A stretch of DNA of 7,436 bases from AC-69 sp050692435 (GTDB taxonomy: Bacteria > Actinomycetota > UBA4738 > HRBIN12): the NCBI GenBank assembly GCA_050692435.1, contig JBOGVG010000054.1, forward strand, positions 1-7,436, read 5' to 3'. Made by a program: the position numbers and the translations under genes. Shown in pieces: positions 1-5,522 of this stretch. Below the pieces are notes generated by a model. The model saw only the letters and a list, made by a program, of their open reading frames with translations. It searched no databases and was not told where the DNA came from. Position 1 is the first letter of the stretch. Every line of letters begins with the position of its first letter.

Positions 1-314
1 CGGCCGGCTGGATGCATGCGTCCCTGGGCGATCAGCTCTTTCGCCCGCTCGATGTTCCGCGCGCTCCACCTGCTCCGAGCCGTTCGGGGGGTGAACCGGT
101 TCGTATAGCTCACGTCATCGATGCTGCTCCGGACGCTGTCGACCCACCCGAACGAGAGGGCCTCGTCGACGGCCTCGGGCCAGGTGATGCTCGGCGTGCC
201 CGAACCCTTCTTGTGGAATCCGACGAGGAGCTCCTTGGCCGTCGCATGGTGCTCTTCCAGCCATGCGCGGAACTCCGACGGTGTGGCGAAGAACCTCGGT
301 CGCATCGGGCTCAT
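1..314 (-). CDS. YdeI/OmdA-like family protein, 3' end cut by window edge
   Basis: The reverse complement from 314 reads open to the window edge, giving 104 residues and no stop. The product begins MSPMRPRFFATPSEFRAWLE and continues with HKKGSG (35-40), ITWPEAVDEALSFGWVD (43-59), YTNRFTPR (70-77) and SRWSARNIERAKELI (81-95). From memory this matches the N-terminal half of the YdeI/OmpD-associated (OmdA-like, 'bacteriocin-protection') family, normally about 190 residues. The family's biochemical role is poorly known and nothing here adds to it. The start is uncertain: the ATG at 314 has only a GGTGGA almost touching it, whereas Met4 (ATG at 305) would place the same GGTGGA 9 nt upstream and would begin MRPRFFATP. 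The gene is divergent from the TrhA gene across 48 bp. Family assignment is strong; function is unknown. Confidence 0.88.
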   Translation of the reverse strand, partial: MSPMRPRFFATPSEFRAWLEEHHATAKELLVGFHKKGSGTPSITWPEAVDEALSFGWVDSVRSSIDDVSYTNRFTPRTARSRWSARNIERAKELIAQGRMHPAG

Positions 315-349
315 TCCACCACATCGGCCGAGCCGCTCCGGGGCGGCGG

Positions 350-362
350 TACCATCTCGCCG
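350..362 (+). promoter_or_regulatory. Candidate leaderless promoter (-10 box) of the TrhA gene
   Basis: TACCAT at 350-355 fits the actinobacterial -10 pattern TAnnnT. Seven bases separate it from the ATG at 363, so transcription would start at or next to the start codon. There is no Shine-Dalgarno sequence before that ATG, which agrees with a leaderless transcript. No convincing -35 element is seen. The call is inferred from spacing alone. Confidence 0.45.
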
Positions 363-1016
363 ATGCCCGAAGCCACTCCACCTGTCAGGCCCCTCCTCCG
401 GGGTTGGATCCATCTGGTCGCGTTCTTCGTCTCGATCCCCGCCGGCGTGGTGCTGGTGCTCCTGGCTGAACATGCCGCCGCCCGCGCGGCCGCCGCTATC
501 TACGCGCTGAGCCTCACCGCGGTGTTCGGGGCCAGCGCTGCGTACCACCGGGTGCGCTGGTCGCCCAAGGCCAACCGCCGCATGAAGCGACTGGACCACT
601 CGATGATCTTCGTGTTGATCGCCGGGAGCTACACGCCGATCAGCATCCTCGTGCTTCACGGCCCCTGGTCCGTCGCGATCCTGTCGATCGCCTGGCTCGG
701 GGCTGCTCTGGGCATCGCCCTGAAGCTGGCAAGGATCGACGGCCTGCACGTGGTGACCGGGATCCTGTACATGGGACTCGGATGGCTCGCCGCGATCGCG
801 CTCCCACAGCTGCTGCGCGGGATGACGCTGGCCCAGTTCCTGCTGATGGTGACCGGTGGGCTCCTGTACACGGCGGGAGCGATCGTCTTCGCCAGCAGGC
901 GCCCGGACCCGAGTCCGGCGACGTTTGGGTTCCACGAGGTGTGGCACGCGTTCATGGTGGCCGCCGCCGCTTGCCACTTCACGATGATCGCCCTGGTGCT
1001 CCGGACTGTGGCCTAG
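363..1016 (+). CDS. trhA: Hemolysin III / TrhA (PAQR-type) integral membrane protein
   Basis: This 217-residue protein is almost entirely hydrophobic, with about seven membrane segments (roughly 14-36, 42-60, 80-98, 102-121, 130-149, 157-176, 195-213). It carries the metal-site signature of the hemolysin III/PAQR family: SAAYH (58-62), RLDHSMIF with Asp78 (76-83), and HEVWH (191-195). The expected zinc ligands His62, Asp78, His191 and His195 are all present, and the length is normal for the family. Bacterial members are inner-membrane proteins of unsettled function; the name does not prove haemolytic activity. The frame stays open upstream to position 12, but that extension is not hydrophobic, overlaps the divergent YdeI-like gene and shows no family similarity. 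The start is therefore placed at 363, where family members usually begin. The gene is convergent with the histidine kinase, overlapping it by 4 bp. Confidence 0.9.
   Translation: MPEATPPVRPLLRGWIHLVAFFVSIPAGVVLVLLAEHAAARAAAAIYALSLTAVFGASAAYHRVRWSPKANRRMKRLDHSMIFVLIAGSYTPISILVLHGPWSVAILSIAWLGAALGIALKLARIDGLHVVTGILYMGLGWLAAIALPQLLRGMTLAQFLLMVTGGLLYTAGAIVFASRRPDPSPATFGFHEVWHAFMVAAAACHFTMIALVLRTVA
1013..1016. other. CTAG palindrome shared by two convergent stop codons
   Basis: The plus-strand TrhA gene ends with TAG at 1014-1016 and the minus-strand kinase gene ends with TAG at 1015-1013. Both stops are read from one CTAG palindrome, so there is no intergenic space for a terminator. Each transcript must therefore end inside the opposing gene or rely on factor-dependent termination. 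Confidence 0.9.
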
Positions 1017-3088
1017 AGCTCCGTGGGGACCCGGCCGGCGATCGTCGTTCCCCTTCCCGGCTCCGACCTGATCTCCAGGCCCCCGCCGAGGGCCTCCAGC
1101 CGGTCCGACATCCCTTGCAGACCGGTTCCGAGCTTGGTCTGAGCGGGGTCGAAGCCGGTGCCGTCGTCCTCCACCCCGAACGTCAGCCACGGTTCGTCCA
1201 CCTCGAATCGAACCACCGCCCTCGAGGCGTTCGCGTACTTCGAGACGTTCTGAAGCGCCTCCAGGCAGCAGAAGTACACCGCGGCCTCGATCTCCTGATC
1301 ATGGCGACCGATCGAATCGGGTCGGAGGTCCACGGGGACCGGGGTCTTTCGGATCTGTGCTTCCAGGGCGGCAGTGAGTCCCCGGTCCGCGAGGACCTGT
1401 GGGTAGATGCCCCGGGCAAGGTCGCGGAGGGTGTCCAGCGCATCGGCCGTATCCGCTTGGAGCTCGGCGATCATCGATGCGGCCTTGTCGGGGTCCTTGT
1501 CGATCAGCTCGCCCACCAGTCGTTGTTTCACGGCCAACGCCACCAGCTGCTGCTGCGCACCGTCGTGAAGGTTGCGCTCGAGGCGCCGGCGCTCCTCGTC
1601 CTGGGTCGCGACGAGCCGCTGACGCGACGCACGAAGATCCGAGAGCAGGGCCACGTTTCGCAGCACCAGCCCCGCTTGCGACGCGAGGTCGGCGAGCAGC
1701 TTCTCCTCGGCGGGCGTCAACGGCTCCTGAGGTGGCTTGATGACCGTGAGCGCGCCGAGCAGCACGCCCTGGTGCCGAACTTGGGCCACGCTGGTGGCGG
1801 CGGCCACGCGACTTGCGGAAGGCATCGTCGGCAGCGCGTCTCCGGTGATCGCGACGGGCGAGGCGCTCGTCCCGCCCTCGGGCCACGACGCCGCGGGCCG
1901 AAGCTCGGATCCCACCCGGAGCCACACCTCCGTCCGGATGGCTCCGGTGCCCTCGGCAAGGATCCGGGCCATCCTGGGGAGCACGTCCTCGATCGAGTAA
2001 GTCTCCGCCACCCGCTCGGAGAACTCCGAGAGGACCTCGTACGGCGTCGCCCGCTTGCCATACACCAAGCGATTAGCGATGCCCTGGGCCCGGGCCCGCA
2101 CCGGCTGGAACGCTACAGCGACGATCGCCGTGGCCACCAGGGCCAGACCCTCGGTCGCGCCGATGAACGCGCCGATCACTGCGACGAGCAGCACGTACAC
2201 GGCCGTGATGAAGGCCGCCAGGCCGCCGTAGACGACGGCCCGGTTGATGAGGACGTCGATCTCGTACAACCGGTACTTGAGGATGGCGATACCGATCGCG
2301 GCGTAGAGGAAGATCAGCGAGAGATCGAACAGCACCTGTCCGATCACCGTGGCGGTGAAGAAGCTCACGATGAACGTGACGGCGACGAAGGCCGCCGCGG
2401 TGACGAACCACTTCAGCTGAAGGCGTTCGTCACCTCTCGACCGTGCGAACCTGCGCCAGAGGCCTACGAATGACAACAGCAATGCGACCTGGAGTGCGAA
2501 AGCCGAAATGAAGAGGGCCACGATCGCCACGGCCCCGCTGGCGGACGAGCCGGGTGAGGTCACGTCCGCGAACGGGCGCGCCCAGTTCATCGAAGCCAGC
2601 ACCAGGGCGCTCGCCGTGAGCAGGACCAGCACGCCTCCGCAGAACCACGCCACCGGGCGCCACCGGCCGGCTGGAAGCCGTCCCGTCGGGAACAAGAGGA
2701 GGAGGAAGGGCAGCAGGGAGATGGGGATCGTCCACATCCAGTTGGAGAGCCAGGCGAACGCTCGTCCCGCCGGCAACGAACCGGGGTCCGCGATGAGGGC
2801 ATGGAGCGCGTAGGCGCGCGAGAAGGTGACCACGCCGAGAGCAAGCCCGGCTGCCAGCAGAACCCAACCCAGTGGGTTCTCCCGACGTCGGGACGCGATG
2901 ATCAGGCCGATGACCGGGACGCCGATGCTGACCACGACGTCGAAGACGTTCGAGAAGGTCCAGGAGTCTGAGACTTCGGGCAAGACGGTATGCCGGTCCG
3001 CGAACATGAAGACCAGGCCGGCGACCGCGAGCGCGATCGACAGGATCCCGATCGACCAGGTCATCCGGCGAGCGGTCGACGCTTCCAT
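1013..3088 (-). CDS. Membrane-bound NarL-type sensor histidine kinase with GAF domain
   Basis: This 691-residue kinase would autophosphorylate on histidine and pass the phosphate to a NarL/LuxR-type response regulator. About ten hydrophobic segments fill residues 11-327, including a typical NPLGWVLL stretch (71-78). A GAF-like domain follows at about 350-480. The HisKA_3 dimerisation/phosphoacceptor helix is DEERRRLERNLHDGAQQQL (497-515), with His508 as phosphoacceptor. The HATPase domain has an N box ALQNVSKYANA (611-621, Asn614), a G1 box DDGTGF (641-646) and a G2 box GTGLQGM (654-660), so all catalytic motifs look intact. The signal is unknown; the GAF region contains no cysteine or obvious haem ligand motif. 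The ATG at 3088 has a strong AGGAGGGG ribosome site at 3092-3099. It lies 15 nt after the stop of the MBL-rhodanese gene on the same strand, implying one operon. No response regulator gene lies in the window. Confidence 0.93.
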   Translation of the reverse strand: MEASTARRMTWSIGILSIALAVAGLVFMFADRHTVLPEVSDSWTFSNVFDVVVSIGVPVIGLIIASRRRENPLGWVLLAAGLALGVVTFSRAYALHALIADPGSLPAGRAFAWLSNWMWTIPISLLPFLLLLFPTGRLPAGRWRPVAWFCGGVLVLLTASALVLASMNWARPFADVTSPGSSASGAVAIVALFISAFALQVALLLSFVGLWRRFARSRGDERLQLKWFVTAAAFVAVTFIVSFFTATVIGQVLFDLSLIFLYAAIGIAILKYRLYEIDVLINRAVVYGGLAAFITAVYVLLVAVIGAFIGATEGLALVATAIVAVAFQPVRARAQGIANRLVYGKRATPYEVLSEFSERVAETYSIEDVLPRMARILAEGTGAIRTEVWLRVGSELRPAASWPEGGTSASPVAITGDALPTMPSASRVAAATSVAQVRHQGVLLGALTVIKPPQEPLTPAEEKLLADLASQAGLVLRNVALLSDLRASRQRLVATQDEERRRLERNLHDGAQQQLVALAVKQRLVGELIDKDPDKAASMIAELQADTADALDTLRDLARGIYPQVLADRGLTAALEAQIRKTPVPVDLRPDSIGRHDQEIEAAVYFCCLEALQNVSKYANASRAVVRFEVDEPWLTFGVEDDGTGFDPAQTKLGTGLQGMSDRLEALGGGLEIRSEPGRGTTIAGRVPTEL

Positions 3089-3103
3089 GAACCCCTCCTG
3101 GGC

Positions 3104-4498
3104 CTATTCTGCGCTTCGCGCCGACCCGACGCTGGCGAGCACGTCGGGGACCCCGCCCGGGGTCACCAGGCGGACCGGGATCCCCGCCCGGTCGAGCAGG
3201 CTGGCCGCCATCGCCGCTCGGTGTCCGGAGGCACAGACGGTCCACACGTCCTGATCCCGCGGGATCTCCGTGAGCCGCGCGTTCACGTCGCCGACGAACA
3301 CGTGAGTGCTGCCTTCGAGGTGGCCTGCGTCCCACTCGATCTGCTGGCGGACGTCGAGGACGCGGGCCCGCTCCTCACCGACGGCCGTGGCCAGCTCGTC
3401 GATGGACGCGATCGGGTAGGAGCGCAAGGGCCGTCCGGCTTCGACCCACTCGGCGACGCCCCCCTGGAGGAATCCGTCGACGGCCTCGTAGCCGATGCGG
3501 AAGAGCTGGGTGGCCGCCTCCGCCGCGGCGTCGTGATCCGGCCGGTCTTCCGGCAGGACCAGCACGATCGGGGCGCCGAACGGGACGATCCACCCCACAT
3601 AGCTGGCGAACGAGTCGTCGAGCTCGATGGCGACCGAGGCGGGGATGTGCCCGGCCGCGAACGCACGACGCTCGCGGCCGTCGACCACCCACGCTCCGGC
3701 CTCAATGCGTTCCGCGACCTGAGACGGGGCGAGGCCGCGAGGGACAGGCACGTCTCCGAAGACCCGCGGTCCCGCGCGATTGATTGGTGCGATGTGCGAG
3801 TAGTAGGACGGATGCGCAAGGAGCCCGGTGAGCCTTCGTTCCACGAAGGCCCCCTCGTCCATTTCGGCGTCCGCCAGCGCCGGATTGGATGCTCGTTCGC
3901 GGCCGATGGTCGACGTCCGTTCCTCGCCCGGAGGAGAGCTCGAGCAGAAGCTTCCAGCGCCGTGGGTTGGCAGTACGAGCGTTTGGTCGGGGAGTCCCGA
4001 CAGTCGATTGAGCGACTGGTGCAGTGCCAGGGTGAGCTCGAGGGTCGCCTCCGGGCCCAGGAGGTCGGTCCGTCCGGCGCTCCCCACGATCAGGCTCCCC
4101 CCGGTGAACACCGCCGTCGGCTCCTCTGCGTCTCCCTCGTACACCAGGTAGGACAGGTGCTCCGGCGTGTGGCCCGGTGTCTCGGCGGCGACGATCCGGA
4201 GCGTCCCCAGTGAGAGCTCGGCCCCCTCGCCGAGAGGTTCGAAGGGGAAGGCATAGCCGGCCCGAGCCGGTCCGGCGATCGCTGCCTCGGTCGCTGCGCG
4301 GAGCTCCAGTGCCCCAGAGACGTAGTCGTTGTGGACGTGGGTCTCCACGACGTGGGTGATGTGCAGGCCACCGGCCCGGGCCGCGGCCAGGACCCGCCCG
4401 ATGTCTCGCTGTGGATCGACGATGGCCGCTTGGTCGCCCGATGCGAGCAGATAGCTCGTGTCGCCAAGTCCCCGGGTGAGAAACGACTCGAGTTGCAT
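3104..4498 (-). CDS. MBL-fold hydrolase fused to two rhodanese domains (persulfide dioxygenase-related)
   Basis: The 464-residue protein has a metallo-beta-lactamase domain (about 1-235) and two rhodanese-like domains (about 255-358 and 365-460). Relatives in the ETHE1/CstB group oxidise persulfides or transfer sulfane sulfur in the cytoplasm. Metal motifs visible are THVHNDYVSG (53-62; His54, His56, Asp58), TPGH (His110) and LPTHGAGSFC (176-185; His179). The usual Asp of the TGD motif is Gly134 here (FTGG, 131-134), and the His that often follows the first-motif Asp is Tyr59. The first rhodanese domain has no cysteine at its loop (IVLVLPEDR, 311-319) and is probably inactive. The second has CASGHR (422-427) with Cys422 and looks competent for sulfur transfer. 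The ATG at 4498 has GGAAGG six bases upstream. It is the first gene of a probable operon with the histidine kinase. The fold is sure; the dioxygenase reaction is not. Confidence 0.92.
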   Translation of the reverse strand: MQLESFLTRGLGDTSYLLASGDQAAIVDPQRDIGRVLAAARAGGLHITHVVETHVHNDYVSGALELRAATEAAIAGPARAGYAFPFEPLGEGAELSLGTLRIVAAETPGHTPEHLSYLVYEGDAEEPTAVFTGGSLIVGSAGRTDLLGPEATLELTLALHQSLNRLSGLPDQTLVLPTHGAGSFCSSSPPGEERTSTIGRERASNPALADAEMDEGAFVERRLTGLLAHPSYYSHIAPINRAGPRVFGDVPVPRGLAPSQVAERIEAGAWVVDGRERRAFAAGHIPASVAIELDDSFASYVGWIVPFGAPIVLVLPEDRPDHDAAAEAATQLFRIGYEAVDGFLQGGVAEWVEAGRPLRSYPIASIDELATAVGEERARVLDVRQQIEWDAGHLEGSTHVFVGDVNARLTEIPRDQDVWTVCASGHRAAMAASLLDRAGIPVRLVTPGGVPDVLASVGSARSAE

Positions 4499-4545
4499 CC
4501 GGCGCCTTCCGGCCTCGCCTCGAGCCGAAAGCCTACACTCGGGCC
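4499..4545. promoter_or_regulatory. Divergent promoter region with overlapping -10 boxes
   Basis: Only 47 bp separate the MBL-rhodanese start (4498, minus) from the methyltransferase start (4546, plus). On the plus strand TACACT (4534-4539) lies six bases before the GTG, giving a leaderless transcript. On the minus strand TAGGCT (4535-4530) would start transcription near 4523, leaving a short leader that contains GGAAGG (4510-4505) before the ATG. The two hexamers share the T-A step at 4534-4535. No clear -35 element is visible on either side. Confidence 0.45.
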
Positions 4546-5199
4546 GTGGACGAGGAAGACGGGGAGTGCTGCTTCGACGACTGGGTCGATCACTGGTCGA
4601 AGCAGTCGAAGCGCAAGCGAATCGTCGCCGGGGTCACCGCGCACTTGCTCCGTGGCCTGGAGGCGGCCGGCATCCGGGACCGGACAGTCCTCGACGTCGG
4701 GTGCGGGATCGGCGACCTGGCCATCGAGGCCGTCCGGCATGGCGCGGCCCGGGCGTACGGCGTCGAGCTGTCGGCCAAGGCCGTCGAGGAGGCTCGGCGC
4801 CTGGCCGTCGAGCGGAGGGTCGCGGACCGCACGTCCTTCGAGGTCGGCGACGGTTCGGAGATGCGGCTGCCGAACGCCGACGTCGTGGTGCTGAACCGCG
4901 TGTTCTGCTGCTATCGGGACGCCGAGGCCCTGCTCGAGAACTCGCTTTCGGTCGCGGGTTCCGTGTACGCCTTCACCACGCCTCCGTCGAAGGGACTGGG
5001 CGGCGCGTTCGTCAGGGTGCAGGCGCGGTTCTGGAATGTGTGGTATCGCCTCCGAGAGAAGAAGTTCCAGGGGTTCAGGGTCTACATCCACGACGTGGAT
5101 CGGATCGATGCCCGGCTGCAGTCCGCGGGTTTTCGGCGCATCCGACGCGAGCGTCGACGGTTCGTCTGGCACCTCGCCGTGTACGCGCGGCCTTCGTAA
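4546..5199 (+). CDS. Class I SAM-dependent methyltransferase
   Basis: The 217-residue protein has a Rossmann-type methyltransferase core. Motif I is VLDVGCGIGDLA (48-59), which binds S-adenosylmethionine. Glu74 in YGVELS is the likely ribose-binding acidic residue. The strand VVVLNRVFCCYRDAE (113-127) corresponds to motif IV. Paired cysteines occur near the N terminus (Cys8-Cys9, ECCFDDW) and in the core (Cys121-Cys122). From memory, the CCY-D motif and a tail like FRVYIHDVDRI (177-187) belong to a small actinobacterial methyltransferase family distantly like Mg-protoporphyrin O-methyltransferase. The substrate is unknown, and no pigment or tetrapyrrole genes are nearby. The start is GTG at 4546: it lies directly after a leaderless-type -10 box, has no ribosome site, and nearby in-frame alternatives would cut the N-terminal region. 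It is divergent from the MBL-rhodanese gene. Confidence 0.9.
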   Translation: MDEEDGECCFDDWVDHWSKQSKRKRIVAGVTAHLLRGLEAAGIRDRTVLDVGCGIGDLAIEAVRHGAARAYGVELSAKAVEEARRLAVERRVADRTSFEVGDGSEMRLPNADVVVLNRVFCCYRDAEALLENSLSVAGSVYAFTTPPSKGLGGAFVRVQARFWNVWYRLREKKFQGFRVYIHDVDRIDARLQSAGFRRIRRERRRFVWHLAVYARPS

Positions 5200-5219
5200 A
5201 CCCTCCCCACCCCCTTCAC

Positions 5220-5419
5220 GACTCGGATACCGGCCGGGATCCCGGCGGATGCCCTCCCGCACGTGTTCGATCGATTCGTGAAGGCCAAGAATTCGGGGGG
5301 AGCCGGACTCGGCCTGGCCATCGCAAAAGGCTCTCGTGGAGTCACACGGCGGGCGGATCGCCGCCGAGACCCAGCCGGGACGAGGGACCAAGGTGCGGGT
5401 CGTCCTGCCCCGCGACTAG
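5220..5419 (+). pseudogene. Remnant of a classical sensor histidine kinase (HATPase_c C-terminus)
   Basis: Joining three frames reconstructs the end of a kinase ATPase domain. DTG of the G1 box is read from 5226. GIPADALPHVFDRFVKAKNS and then GGAGLGLAIAKG (G2 box) are read from 5236. LVESHGGRIAAETQPGRG and the tail TKVRVVLPRD are read from 5333 and end at TAG 5417-5419. Two nucleotides are missing between the DTG and GIP segments (one base, C5235, where three are expected), and one extra base (T5332) breaks the frame after the G2 box. The phosphoacceptor domain, N box and all sensory parts are absent; the upstream DNA is the methyltransferase gene. This is a different kinase class from the one at 1013-3088. 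It cannot make a working kinase. It may be the last trace of a two-component system that once sat beside the ABC exporter genes downstream. Confidence 0.85.
5233..5246. repeat. 14-bp perfect palindrome GCCGGGATCCCGGC
   Basis: This perfect inverted repeat has no loop and lies inside the kinase remnant, exactly where the G1-box frame is broken. It may be a by-product of the 2-nt loss or a coincidence of GC-rich coding sequence. It has no following T-run, so it is not a standard terminator. Confidence 0.5.
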
Positions 5420-5445
5420 CCTCCTCTCCCGGGGGGCGTTGCCAT

Positions 5446-5485
5446 GTGACGCGAGCTGTCGTGGGGGCACGAGTGTCAGGGTCAC
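5446..5485. promoter_or_regulatory. Nested inverted repeat, possible operator of the ABC operon
   Basis: GTGAC (5446-5450) and GTCAC (5481-5485) flank TCGTG (5459-5463), GGGG and CACGA (5468-5472). Both pairs of arms share the same centre, with 8 nt between inner and outer arms on each side. The right half overlaps the candidate -35 element of the ABC operon, the usual place for a repressor site. The arms are short, so chance cannot be excluded. Confidence 0.3.
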
Positions 5486-5502
5486 GCCGGGAGAGCTAGC
5501 GT
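5474..5502 (+). promoter_or_regulatory. Candidate promoter of the ABC exporter operon
   Basis: TAGCGT (5497-5502) matches the TAnnnT -10 pattern. TGTCAG (5474-5479) stands 17 bases upstream as a poor -35. Transcription would start near 5509, just before the GGAGGAG ribosome site at 5511-5517. The -35 match is weak. Confidence 0.3.
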
Positions 5503-5522
5503 GGATGTCGGGAGGAGCTCGT

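Noticed and set aside
363..1016. TrhA as a haemolysin or virulence factor
   Set aside because: The hemolysin III name is historical; the sequence only supports a PAQR-like membrane protein with conserved metal ligands.
782..2473. A 563-codon plus-strand open frame opposite the kinase
   Set aside because: It is antisense to a kinase with all motifs intact, also overlaps TrhA, and its translation is rich in Arg, Gly, Asp and His without any recognisable domain; this is expected of shadow frames in GC-rich DNA.
2990..4213. A 407-codon plus-strand open frame opposite the MBL-rhodanese gene
   Set aside because: It is a shadow of a clear coding gene on the other strand, with no family similarity.
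5201..5214. C-rich run, G-rich on the minus strand, as a possible G-quadruplex
   Set aside because: Only three runs of three or more Gs are present (5, 4 and 3); a fourth is missing within normal loop distance.
4090..5391. A 433-codon minus-strand open frame across the methyltransferase and divergent promoter
   Set aside because: It is antisense to a recognisable methyltransferase and overlaps the start of the MBL gene in another frame; no domain is seen.
4458..5522. The upstream extension of the ABC ATPase frame to 4458
   Set aside because: The extension runs out of frame through the methyltransferase gene and the kinase remnant. The ATPase begins at 5523, which has a ribosome site and matches the family start.
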